The notes beneath the pieces are model-generated. The model worked only from the letters and a program-made list of their open reading frames with translations. It had not been told where the DNA came from and did no database searches. A stretch of DNA of 35,526 nt, from positions 1 to 35,526 of the forward strand of contig DQME01000183.1 of the NCBI GenBank assembly GCA_015659815.1, read 5' to 3'. Source of the DNA: Gammaproteobacteria bacterium. GTDB lineage: Bacteria > Pseudomonadota > Gammaproteobacteria > PS1 > Pseudothioglobaceae. Below, piece by piece: positions 1 through 8,350 of the stretch; position 1 is the first letter of the stretch, and each line of letters opens with the position of its first letter. The position numbers and the translations under genes are program-made.

Positions 1-60
1 AGTAATTCCATTTTCACGAGAGAACTTGCTACCAAACTTTGAATATTTGATATTTGTCAT
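1..60 (-). CDS. N-terminus of a valine-pyruvate transaminase (AvtA)-like protein, truncated by window edge
   Basis: Minus-strand reading from the ATG at 60 gives MTNIKYSKFGSKFSRENGIT, resembling the AvtA N-terminus (FGDKFTRHSGIT). Only 20 aa visible. Confidence 0.45.
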   Translation of the reverse strand, partial: MTNIKYSKFGSKFSRENGIT

Positions 61-71
61 ACTTATGCTAA

Positions 72-1250
72 TTATTTCAAAAGATTATAGGCAAGTTGAA
101 CCCAATAACTGGCGCCAACTGAAAGCACCTCGTCATTGAAATCGTATTGGGCGTTATGTAACATGCAACCTCCCTCTGGCTGATCATCAGGTACTGACCC
201 GTTACCAACCCATATATATGCTCCCTCAGAGGCATTTAGAATAAATGAAAAGTCTTCTGAACCCATGCTTGGTGGCAAGTCCCTTATCACTTTACCCTTG
301 CCAACAATAGAAGCAGCTGCTTTGGCGCATTCTTCTGCATGCTTTTTAGTATTAATAGTTGCAGGATAGCTTGGTGTAACAGTTAAGTTTGCTGATATGG
401 CCATAGTTGAACCAATGTTTTGCACTATGGTCTGTATTCTGTCTTTTATCATGGAGCCAATATTACTATCCAAATACCTTAATGTTCCCTTGATATGAAC
501 AACACCCGGGATTACGTTATAGGCATTACCGGCATTAATCGCTGTAACGCTTAATACGGCAGAGTCAGTTGGGCCAACATTTCGTGAAACAACGCTCTGT
601 AATGATGTAATTATTTGTGCAGCTGCAACAATTGGATCAATGCACTGGTCAGGCATAGCTGCATGTCCGCCTCGACCGGTAACAGTAATATCAAGCGTAT
701 CTACAGCTGCCATCACTTCCTTATCGTGAACAGCAAAGTAGCCTTTTTCAAGTCCTGGCCAATTATGCATACCGTAAACCGAATTACAAGGAAACATATC
801 AAATAGACCGTCCTTAACCATAACTCGCCCCCCCGCTCCGCCTTCCTCGGCAGGTTGGAAGAAAAAGTGTACGGTACCTGAAAAGTCGTTGTTTTTCTTA
901 AGGTAAACAGCTGCACCCATAAGCATTGCTGAGTGGCCGTCATGCCCACAGGCATGCATTTTGCCATCATTCATTGACTTATAGTCGAAGGTATTCAACT
1001 CAATAATTGGTAGCGCATCCATATCCGCCCTAAGGCCAATAGAGTTGCCAGATTTTTTCCCTTTAACTGTAGCAACAATCCCTGTAACTGCTAGGCCTCG
1101 ATGAATTTCAATGTCGTTTGCAGTTAAAATTGATGCAATATAGTCGCTAGTAACTTTTTCATCAAAGCTTAACTCTGGATACTTATGCAAGTGATGACGC
1201 CATGTCACCATTTTTTCATATAAATCAGTATTTTGTATATTTTTTAACAT
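72..1250 (-). CDS. M20-family amidohydrolase/peptidase (hippurate hydrolase / N-acyl amino acid amidohydrolase type)
   Basis: 392 aa ORF with M20D motifs: RHHLHKYPELSF, LRADMDALPI, HACGHDGHSAMLMGAA, FFFQPAEEGGAGG, MGSEDFSF. Confidence 0.9.
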   Translation of the reverse strand: MLKNIQNTDLYEKMVTWRHHLHKYPELSFDEKVTSDYIASILTANDIEIHRGLAVTGIVATVKGKKSGNSIGLRADMDALPIIELNTFDYKSMNDGKMHACGHDGHSAMLMGAAVYLKKNNDFSGTVHFFFQPAEEGGAGGRVMVKDGLFDMFPCNSVYGMHNWPGLEKGYFAVHDKEVMAAVDTLDITVTGRGGHAAMPDQCIDPIVAAAQIITSLQSVVSRNVGPTDSAVLSVTAINAGNAYNVIPGVVHIKGTLRYLDSNIGSMIKDRIQTIVQNIGSTMAISANLTVTPSYPATINTKKHAEECAKAAASIVGKGKVIRDLPPSMGSEDFSFILNASEGAYIWVGNGSVPDDQPEGGCMLHNAQYDFNDEVLSVGASYWVQLAYNLLK

Positions 1251-1332
1251 ATAAAAAATATTACCATTATTTAAGTACTATAAACATTTAAACACACCAA
1301 TATTAATAAGTATTGCTAATTGGAAAGTTATG

Positions 1333-3858
1333 CTAGGACATTAAGCAATTATTAGTCGGGTCAAATGGAGACTCCTCAATAACTCTTGCCTTGTACCTTT
1401 CTCCAAGAATTTCTATCTCGAGATTAGTGCCTATATCTGTAAGCTCAGATTTGACGAGGCCCAAAACAAGGGACTTTTTGCAACGCCATCCATAACCACC
1501 AGATGTTGCTCTACCAACTATTTGACCATCTTTATATATTGCCTCTGATCCACGAGCATCTGCATCAGTAATGCCAAACACTTCCATAGTTACAAAGCCA
1601 TTAATAGACCCTCTAGACTTCCAATCAGTTAACGCCTGTTTACCGATAAAGTTAGACTCCTTGCCTAATTTAACAAACCTATCCAGTCCTGATTCAAATG
1701 CTGAATATTCTATCGACATTTCTCTTGGAATTAAACGGTATGACTTTTCTAGCCTCATAGAGTCCATAGCCCTAATACCGAAAGGTTTTATGTCATAATC
1801 AGCTCCAGCCTCCATTAGCTTATCGAAAATATAATTCTGCATTTCGATTGGGTGATGCAACTCCCAACCTAGTTCACCTACAAAATTTACCCTTAGAGCG
1901 TCAGCAGTAGCATAACCTACATTGATTTTTTTACCCGTCAGCCACTTGAAGTTGTCATTAGATAAATCAGTATCCGTTAGCTTTTGTAGCACATCTCTTG
2001 ACTTAGGGCCAGCCAGAACTAGTACACCAGTTTGAGTTGTGACGCGCTGAATTTTAACGCTTCCATCTGAAGGCGCAAGCTTAAATAAGTAATCGTGATC
2101 ATGAGTTTCAAACGCTCCTGCTGAAACCAAGTAGTAGCTCTGGGGGGCGGTTTTATATACCGTAAACTCTGCCCGCACACCTCCATTCTTGGAAAGCATA
2201 TGCACCAAACCTATACGTCCAATATTTTTTGGTATTGTGTTTGCAAATAAGGACTCTAACCATAATTCAGCCCCAGGACCTTTAACTATACATTTTGCGA
2301 AAGCAGACATGTCCAACAAACCAACCTTTTCATTCACATGTTTGCATTCATTGCCTACGTGCTCGAAGTAGTTTGAACGCCTGAATGAATTTTTTTCAAC
2401 AATACGGCCATCATCTAGCGGCTTAGCATGATTTTTATTAAGTAAGACATTAGATGGATCTGCCTGGTTCAGATCTTCAGCACTAAGTGAATAATCGATA
2501 CTTGGCATGAACCAGTTTGGACGCTCCCAACCATAAACAGAACCAAATACAGCTCCCAATGCCTTCATGCGGTCATAGCATGGAGCCGTCTTTAGAGGTC
2601 TTGCTGCCCCACGCTCCTCATCTGGGTAGTGCGGAGTAAAAACATTTGAATATGCCTCTTCATTTTTTTCTCTAAGATAGCCTCGTGTTGCGTAAGGGCC
2701 AAACCTGCGTGGGTCAACTCCCATCATATCTACCGTTGGCTCACCCTCAATCATCCATTCTGATAATTGCCATCCTGCACCGCCTGCAGCGGTTATACCA
2801 AAACTGTGGCCCTCATTTAACCAAAAATTCTTCAAGCCAGGTGCAGGTCCGACTATAGGGTTACCATCAGGCGTATAAGCGATAGCACCGTTATAAACAT
2901 CCTTTACACCTACTTCACCAAAAGCTGGTACACGCTTTATACAGCAATCAATATGTGGCATTAAACGATCAAGGTCGGCATTAAATAACTCGTACTGACA
3001 ATCATCACTTGGTCCATCTATATAGCAAACTGGTGCACCTTTTTCATAAATCCCTAAAATCATACCGCCCGCTTCCTCGCGCAAATAGTAGCCAGCATCA
3101 GATTCTCGCAGAACTCCCATTTCGGGCAATCCCTGCTTTTTCCTCTCCACAATATCTGGGTGAGGCTCAGTAACAAGAAATTGATGTTGTACTGGTATGA
3201 CTGGTATATCTAGTCCAACCATTTCTCCCGTTTTTCTAGCAAAGTTACCAGTGCAAGAAACGACATGGTCGCATTCAATATCCCCATTATCTGTCTTTAC
3301 AACCCAGCTATCGTTTGGCTGCTGCTCTATGGCTGTAACATTTGTGTGCTCGTATATTTCTGCCCCTCTAGTCCTAGCTCCTTTGCAGAGTGCCTGTGTT
3401 AGATCAGCTGGCTGAATATACCCATCATCTGGATGCTGAATAGCTCCAACTAGGCCATCAGTATTACATAATGGCCAAATCTCCTTAACATCATCTGGTG
3501 TCAAAAATTTAACATCAACTCCAACAGTGCTCCCAACACCTGCATAATATTTATATTCATCCATTCGGTCTTTACAATTTGCAAGACGAATATTTGAAAC
3601 CACACTGAAGCCAACATTCATTCCTGTTTCTTTTTCAAGTTCATGATAAAAATCAACAGAATATTGATGCAACTTGCCAACCGAGTAGCTCATATTAAAT
3701 AATGGCAAAAGGCCAGCAGCGTGCCAGGTAGAGCCTGATGTTAGGTCTTTCCTTTCCAATAACACAACATCACTCCAGCCTTTTTTTGCAAGATGATAAA
3801 GAGTCCCTGCTCCTACTACGCCTCCACCAATAACGACCACTCGAGCTTTATTTTTCAT
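1333..3858 (-). CDS. Dimethylglycine dehydrogenase-like FAD-dependent oxidoreductase with C-terminal GcvT (aminomethyltransferase) domain
   Basis: 841 aa; N-terminal Rossmann motif VVVIGGGVVGAGTLYHLAKKG; GSTWHAAGL motif (covalent-FAD His region of DMGDH/SarDH); C-terminal GcvT-like region (FVGELGWELHHP, ESPFDPTNNCLMS). Confidence 0.88.
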   Translation of the reverse strand: MKNKARVVVIGGGVVGAGTLYHLAKKGWSDVVLLERKDLTSGSTWHAAGLLPLFNMSYSVGKLHQYSVDFYHELEKETGMNVGFSVVSNIRLANCKDRMDEYKYYAGVGSTVGVDVKFLTPDDVKEIWPLCNTDGLVGAIQHPDDGYIQPADLTQALCKGARTRGAEIYEHTNVTAIEQQPNDSWVVKTDNGDIECDHVVSCTGNFARKTGEMVGLDIPVIPVQHQFLVTEPHPDIVERKKQGLPEMGVLRESDAGYYLREEAGGMILGIYEKGAPVCYIDGPSDDCQYELFNADLDRLMPHIDCCIKRVPAFGEVGVKDVYNGAIAYTPDGNPIVGPAPGLKNFWLNEGHSFGITAAGGAGWQLSEWMIEGEPTVDMMGVDPRRFGPYATRGYLREKNEEAYSNVFTPHYPDEERGAARPLKTAPCYDRMKALGAVFGSVYGWERPNWFMPSIDYSLSAEDLNQADPSNVLLNKNHAKPLDDGRIVEKNSFRRSNYFEHVGNECKHVNEKVGLLDMSAFAKCIVKGPGAELWLESLFANTIPKNIGRIGLVHMLSKNGGVRAEFTVYKTAPQSYYLVSAGAFETHDHDYLFKLAPSDGSVKIQRVTTQTGVLVLAGPKSRDVLQKLTDTDLSNDNFKWLTGKKINVGYATADALRVNFVGELGWELHHPIEMQNYIFDKLMEAGADYDIKPFGIRAMDSMRLEKSYRLIPREMSIEYSAFESGLDRFVKLGKESNFIGKQALTDWKSRGSINGFVTMEVFGITDADARGSEAIYKDGQIVGRATSGGYGWRCKKSLVLGLVKSELTDIGTNLEIEILGERYKARVIEESPFDPTNNCLMS

Positions 3859-3944
3859 TAATGTCTCCTATAACTTTATACAATTATTTGATAGCATTCA
3901 GATACTTTTATCTAATACTTTATTTACAACCTTAATATAAATAC

Positions 3945-3958
3945 TGACCAAACGGTCA
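3945..3958. promoter_or_regulatory. Palindromic operator candidate TGACC-AAAC-GGTCA
   Basis: Perfect 5-bp arms with a 4-bp centre; located just downstream of the predicted leftward -10. Confidence 0.75.
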
Positions 3959-3972
3959 ATGATTAAATTTTA

Positions 3973-4001
3973 ATAATATTGTATAAATAGACTTTTGTCA
4001 A
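3973..4001 (-). promoter_or_regulatory. Predicted sigma70 promoter for the DMGDH-like gene (leftward)
   Basis: On the minus strand TTGACA (4001-3996), 17-bp spacer, TATTAT (3978-3973). Confidence 0.7.
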
Positions 4002-4147
4002 TAATATATAAGTATAAAGTTATTGGGATCGATTAAACCTTCACCCATAATGTACATTTATACATAATTTATAGCCATACAAATCTTTCTATTACTGGTA
4101 GAATTCAAAAAAAAATTTGTTTAGACTTTAAGCTATGGAGTTTTAAT

Positions 4148-4450
4148 ATGAAACTAACGATTATCAAATGGAGAGACATACCAACACAAGTAATGATCAA
4201 AAAATCTCGCAGAGAGGTTGAAAAAGTGCAACTTGATAATAGATTTATGATTGCTGTTGATGAAGCTGCTACTGTTGATGGGTCGACTGATTCTGATGCA
4301 TATTTGGCTGACTGGAATAATCAAGTGATTAATATTCCTGATGGTGATTTAAAGGAACCAGTGAAAAATATGGCATTAGAACTAGATAAATTATTTAGCC
4401 ATGAAACATTACAAGAATATGTAAAGAATGCTGGCTTCAAGCCAAAATAA
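4148..4450 (+). CDS. Small conserved protein of the 'virulence factor' domain type (PF13769-like)
   Basis: 100 aa: MKLTIIKWRDIPTQVMIKKSRREVEKVQLDNRFMIAVDEAA...; resembles the small proteins annotated 'virulence factor' that neighbour metF/corrinoid clusters. Confidence 0.7.
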   Translation: MKLTIIKWRDIPTQVMIKKSRREVEKVQLDNRFMIAVDEAATVDGSTDSDAYLADWNNQVINIPDGDLKEPVKNMALELDKLFSHETLQEYVKNAGFKPK

Positions 4451-4503
4451 CTCAAAAATCTTACTCAAAAAAAAATCTTCCTGATACTGGATGTAAATAT
4501 ATA

Positions 4504-4532
4504 TTGACAAAAGTCTATTTATACAATATTAT
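4504..4532 (+). promoter_or_regulatory. Predicted sigma70 promoter for the corrinoid methyltransferase operon
   Basis: TTGACA (4504-4509), 17-bp spacer, TATTAT (4527-4532). Confidence 0.7.
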
Positions 4533-4546
4533 TTAAATTTAATCAT

Positions 4547-4560
4547 TGACCGTTTGGTCA
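4547..4560. promoter_or_regulatory. Palindromic operator candidate TGACC-GTTT-GGTCA
   Basis: Perfect 5-bp arms; 14 bp downstream of the -10 at 4527-4532. Confidence 0.75.
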
Positions 4561-4588
4561 GTATTTATAATTTTTTTGGGGTTTGGCG

Positions 4589-5305
4589 ATGAGTGATGAA
4601 GATGAATTTGAAGATGATTTTGATTTAAACGAGCTAGATGACAAGGAGCTAGTAGAACAAATTCAAGATGATTTGTATGACGGCCTTGATGAAGAGGTAA
4701 CTGAGGGGACTGAAATACTTCTTTCTCGTGGCTGGGATGCGAATGATGTGCTTGGTGAGGCACTAGTTGGCGGAATGAAAATTGTAGGTGTTGATTTCCG
4801 TGATGGCATTTTATTCGTTCCTGAAGTACTAAAATGTGCTGGCGCTATGAAGGGTGGTATGAGTATTTTGCGCCCTATCCTTGCTGAATCAGCAGAGGAT
4901 ACATCACTAGGTAAATTTGTAATCGGAACGGTTAAAGGGGATATACATGACATAGGTAAAAATCTAGTTGGCATGATGCTTGAAGGTTCTGGCTTTGAGG
5001 TTATAGATTTAGGCATAAATAACCCAGTAGAGAATTACCTAGAGGCTATAGATGAACACGGGCCTGTAATTGTTGGGATGTCAGCATTGCTTACTACAAC
5101 TATGCCATATATGGGAGTTGTTGTTGAAGAGATGGAAAAGCGTGGGCTCCGTAAAGATGTACATATAATGTGTGGCGGTGCTCCACTCAATCAAGAGTTC
5201 GCAGACGCTATTGGCGTCCCCGCTTATGGCCGAGACGCTGCTCGCAGTGCTGAAATGGCTGAAGATCATGTTATAAGTTTGAGAAATAAACGTGGGCACA
5301 GGTAA
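4589..5305 (+). CDS. Corrinoid (B12-binding) protein of the MtbC/MttC/MtgC type
   Basis: Cobalamin-binding motif GTVKGDIHDIGKNLVGMMLEGSGFEVIDLG (DxHxxG) and GGAPLNQEFADAIG. Start set at ATG 4589 (track starts at TTG 4583). Confidence 0.92.
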   Translation: MSDEDEFEDDFDLNELDDKELVEQIQDDLYDGLDEEVTEGTEILLSRGWDANDVLGEALVGGMKIVGVDFRDGILFVPEVLKCAGAMKGGMSILRPILAESAEDTSLGKFVIGTVKGDIHDIGKNLVGMMLEGSGFEVIDLGINNPVENYLEAIDEHGPVIVGMSALLTTTMPYMGVVVEEMEKRGLRKDVHIMCGGAPLNQEFADAIGVPAYGRDAARSAEMAEDHVISLRNKRGHR

Positions 5306-5933
5306 AGACTCAGATATCCAAGCCAAAAAAAGATTAGTTTTGGGCTGTGGTGCACTTGTTTATGACTTAGTAAGAATTACTAAGCAAAATCCCGGCCTGT
5401 CTGAAAGAGTTGAACTGCAATGCTTGCCTGCCAGTTGGCACAACAAGCCCCAATTAATTGCTCCAGCTGTAGATAAATACCTAGCAGAAAACGGTAGCAA
5501 ATATAAAGATATCTTCATTGCTTATGCCGACTGTGGAACTGGTGGGTCACTTGACAAGGTGCTTGAAAAATATAATGCAAGAAGGATAGGTGGAGCACAC
5601 TGCTACGAGTTCTTTGCAGGCTCAGATGTATTCTATGAATTGCATGAAAAAGAAATTGGAACGTTCTACTTAACGGACTATTTAGTTAAGAATTTTCAAA
5701 GATTGATTATTGAAGGGTTGGGCCTAGATAAATATCCAGACCTGTTTGAAACGTACTTTTCTAATTACAAAAAATTAGTCTATTTAGCGCAAACGGAAAA
5801 TGAACAGTGGCAAAGAGATGCATCTAAATATGCTGAAGACTTCGGCTTTGAGTATGAGTACCGTTTAGTAGGAACAGGAAGCCTTGACGAAGTTTTCAAA
5901 GATATTGAGCTAACTCCTCTAACTTCTAACTAA
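5292..5933 (+). CDS. DUF1638-family protein
   Basis: 213 aa with GCGALVYDLVRI, AYADCGTGGSLD, GGAHCYEFFAG, TFYLTDYLVKNF, GLGLDKYPDL, NYKKLVYLAQT, typical of DUF1638. Overlaps the end of the corrinoid gene. Confidence 0.8.
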   Translation: MGTGKDSDIQAKKRLVLGCGALVYDLVRITKQNPGLSERVELQCLPASWHNKPQLIAPAVDKYLAENGSKYKDIFIAYADCGTGGSLDKVLEKYNARRIGGAHCYEFFAGSDVFYELHEKEIGTFYLTDYLVKNFQRLIIEGLGLDKYPDLFETYFSNYKKLVYLAQTENEQWQRDASKYAEDFGFEYEYRLVGTGSLDEVFKDIELTPLTSN

Positions 5934-5942
5934 CAAAATACT

Positions 5943-6407
5943 ATGTACAGAGCGAGACTATTTGCTAGTAAACATGCTAGAACATATGAATCGGTATATA
6001 ACCTTTTATCGCCGATTATTCTGCGCGCACTTAAGGTTATACACAAGCTCTCAAAAAATACGTTAGATACTCCAATTACTTGGCTTGAAAAGAAAATAAA
6101 AGGGTTCCTTTTTGATTGTCAAATGTGTGGTAATTGTGTACTTTCTAGCACTGGAATGACGTGCCCTATGAATTGCCCAAAAACCCTTAGAAATGGTCCC
6201 TGTGGAGGGGTTCTTGAGAATGGTAATTGTGAAGTCAAACCAGACATGGAGTGTGTATGGGTGAACGCCTGGAGAGGCTCAAGAAAGATGAGAAATAATC
6301 TTGAAATTCAACAGATACAGTTTGCGGTTAATCATGAGCAAGAGGGTAGCAGTGCCTGGATTAGGCTAGCCAAACAAGAGATTGAGATTAAAGACTATGA
6401 GCACTGA
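5943..6407 (+). CDS. metV: MetV-like Cys-rich protein (methylenetetrahydrofolate reductase C-terminal domain-like)
   Basis: CQMCGNCVLSSTGMTCPMNCPKTLRNGPCGGVLENGNCEVKPDMECVWVNAW: Cys motif of MetV / MTHFR C-terminal-like proteins; immediately upstream of metF. Confidence 0.8.
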   Translation: MYRARLFASKHARTYESVYNLLSPIILRALKVIHKLSKNTLDTPITWLEKKIKGFLFDCQMCGNCVLSSTGMTCPMNCPKTLRNGPCGGVLENGNCEVKPDMECVWVNAWRGSRKMRNNLEIQQIQFAVNHEQEGSSAWIRLAKQEIEIKDYEH

Positions 6408-7413
6408 AGATTCAATAAAAATTAATCCGGAGTTTATATATCACCCCGGTAATCCACTACCAGAGATAGAAGGCCATGTCTCATGCGGAAGATTTGAGCG
6501 CATTTTGAGGAGTGGTAAATTTGCTGTTACCAGTGAACTTGCGCCTCCAGACTCTGCAGACAGAACTGAAGTATTCCACAGAGCGGCATTGTTTGATCAG
6601 GTCGTTGATGCAATAAACGCTACTGACGGTTCTGGAGCAAATTGTCACATGTCTAGCGTTGTTGTTTGTGCTTTGCTGAGCCATATTGGTTACTCTCCCA
6701 TACTTCAAATTTCGTGCAGGGATAAAAATAGAATTGCAATACAAGGTGATATATTAGGCGCAGCAGCTCTTGGAGTTGGCAATGTGTTGGCATTAACGGG
6801 TGATGATGTTTCTGCAGGCGATCAGCCTGAAGCTAAACGTGTTTTTGACTTAGACAGTATATCTTTGCTTATGACAATAGTAAAAATGCGTGATGAATCT
6901 ATGCTGCTGAGTGGAAGAAAGCTGTCTCATCCTCCTAAAATGTTTGCAGGAAGTACAATCAATCCGTTTGTACCTCCAGTTAAGTCAAGGATTATGCAGC
7001 TTGAGAAAAAAATAGATGCCGGTGCAGAATTTATTCAAACACAATACTGCTTTGATATGCCTATGCTGACTGATTTTATGTCAGAAGCTGTTGACAAAGG
7101 ACTAACAGAGCGAGCATTTATCTTGCCAGGTGTTGGAGTATTGGCATCTGCTAGAACAGCAAGGTGGTTAACAACCAATGTACCAGGTGTTCATATACCA
7201 GAAAGCATAATAAAACGCTTAGATAGTGCTAAAGATCAAAAGAAAGAAGGTCAAAAAATTTGTATTGAGATTATGCAACAGGTAAAAGAAATTGAAGGCG
7301 TCAGCGGTGTACATGTTATGGCATATAACCAAGAAAAGCATGTCGCTGAAATAGTAAAAGAGTCTGGTGTCTTAGGGGATAGAAAACCCTGGGCGCCTAA
7401 AAATGAATATTAA
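6397..7413 (+). CDS. metF: Methylenetetrahydrofolate reductase
   Basis: FAVTSELAPPDSAD, ALTGDDVSAGDQP, GAEFIQTQYCFD, LPGVGVLASARTARWL. ATG 6397 preferred over the earlier track start at 6382; overlaps the metV stop. Confidence 0.88.
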   Translation: MSTEDSIKINPEFIYHPGNPLPEIEGHVSCGRFERILRSGKFAVTSELAPPDSADRTEVFHRAALFDQVVDAINATDGSGANCHMSSVVVCALLSHIGYSPILQISCRDKNRIAIQGDILGAAALGVGNVLALTGDDVSAGDQPEAKRVFDLDSISLLMTIVKMRDESMLLSGRKLSHPPKMFAGSTINPFVPPVKSRIMQLEKKIDAGAEFIQTQYCFDMPMLTDFMSEAVDKGLTERAFILPGVGVLASARTARWLTTNVPGVHIPESIIKRLDSAKDQKKEGQKICIEIMQQVKEIEGVSGVHVMAYNQEKHVAEIVKESGVLGDRKPWAPKNEY

Positions 7414-8336
7414 TGAATTTATGGAGCAAATCAACAATGATTACAACTACAACATTATCTTCTCATAAAAAAGAGGTGACAATTGGCTTCGGCCATCCTT
7501 TCGTTATGATTGGGGAGCGTATAAACCCTACAGGAAGAAAAATTCTAGCCGAAGAAATGAAGGCTGGTGATTATTCTAGAGTTGAGGCTGAAGCATTAGC
7601 ACAAGTAGAGGCTGGAGCTCAAATGTTAGATATAAATGCAGGCATACCTCTTGCAGATGAGCCGGCTATTCTAGCTGAATCTATTCGACGTGTGCAAGCA
7701 GTTGTTGATGTGCCTTTGTGCATAGATTCATCCATTATCGAGGCTTTGGAGGCAGGACTAGCTGTATATCAAGGCCGACCTCTTGTAAACTCTACTACGG
7801 GTGAGGTTGAGGTATTAGAGCGAGTACTGCCACTAGTTAAGAAATATGGCGCTGCAGTTGTAGCTATATCTAATGATGAAACAGGCATAAGTCAAGACCC
7901 AGAAGAGCGATTTAAAGTGGCTAAAAAGATTGTTGAACATGCTGCTGATTATGGAATTAAAGCTCAAGACGTTGTTGTTGATCCACTGGTTATGCCTATT
8001 GGTGCAATTTCACAAGCAGGAAATCAGGTGTTTGAGCTGGTACGTAGGTTGCGCACAGAACTCAAGGTCAATACGACATGTGGGGCATCCAATGTTAGTT
8101 TTGGCCTGCCGCAAAGAAATGGCATCAATAATGCCTTCTTGCCAATGGCTATTGCTGCTGGCATGACATCAGCAATTGTTAATCCACTCCATCCGGAACT
8201 GGTGCAAGCCATAAGAGCGGCAGACGTACTAACTGGTGTAGATGATGGTTGCGGTAGGTGGATATCAAATTATAAAGATAAATCCAAGGAAGGAAATGAT
8301 GCTAGAGAAGGTAGACGTAGAAGAAGGCGTGCATAA
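7413..8336 (+). CDS. Methyltetrahydrofolate:corrinoid protein methyltransferase (pterin-binding, MtgA-like)
   Basis: MIGERINPTGRKILAEEM, AQMLDINAGIP, PLCIDSSIIEALEAGL, PLVNSTTGE, DVVVDPLVMPIG, TTCGASNVSFGLPQR: pterin-binding methyltransferase motifs. ATG overlaps the metF stop (TAATG). Basic C-terminus EGRRRRRRA. Confidence 0.92.
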   Translation: MNLWSKSTMITTTTLSSHKKEVTIGFGHPFVMIGERINPTGRKILAEEMKAGDYSRVEAEALAQVEAGAQMLDINAGIPLADEPAILAESIRRVQAVVDVPLCIDSSIIEALEAGLAVYQGRPLVNSTTGEVEVLERVLPLVKKYGAAVVAISNDETGISQDPEERFKVAKKIVEHAADYGIKAQDVVVDPLVMPIGAISQAGNQVFELVRRLRTELKVNTTCGASNVSFGLPQRNGINNAFLPMAIAAGMTSAIVNPLHPELVQAIRAADVLTGVDDGCGRWISNYKDKSKEGNDAREGRRRRRRA

Positions 8337-8350
8337 CCTAAGGGGGTTAT

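Larger units (their letters stand above)
3936..4003. repeat. Left arm of a 68-bp inverted repeat (67/68 identity to the reverse complement of 4502-4569)
   Basis: tataaatactgaccaaacggtcaatgattaaattttaataatattgtataaatagacttttgtcaata; the reverse complement of 4502-4569 differs at one base. Confidence 0.97.
4502..4569. repeat. Right arm of the 68-bp inverted repeat
   Basis: tattgacaaaagtctatttatacaatattatttaaatttaatcattgaccgtttggtcagtatttata; 67/68 identical to the reverse complement of 3936-4003. Confidence 0.97.

Noticed and set aside
615-970. Small ORFs on either strand inside the M20 gene (63 aa and 85 aa)
   Set aside because: Overlap a clear conserved CDS, have no recognisable motif or dedicated ribosome site; likely chance ORFs. 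The same applies to the other short antisense ORFs in the track (e.g. 4539-5016, 9882-10128, 31690-32082).
4004-4147. Cobalamin riboswitch upstream of the corrinoid genes
   Set aside because: No recognisable B12-box or long structured leader seen here or between 4450 and 4589; the upstream region is explained by the promoter/operator arms.
3936-4569. Inverted repeat as the ends of an insertion sequence or MITE
   Set aside because: No transposase between or near the arms and no obvious target-site duplication; each arm reads as a functional promoter-operator at the correct distance from its gene.
8330-8350. Short inverted repeat taacc-taag-ggggtta before the GFA gene as a terminator
   Set aside because: Very short, no T-tract, and it contains the likely Shine-Dalgarno; more likely chance within a continuous operon.
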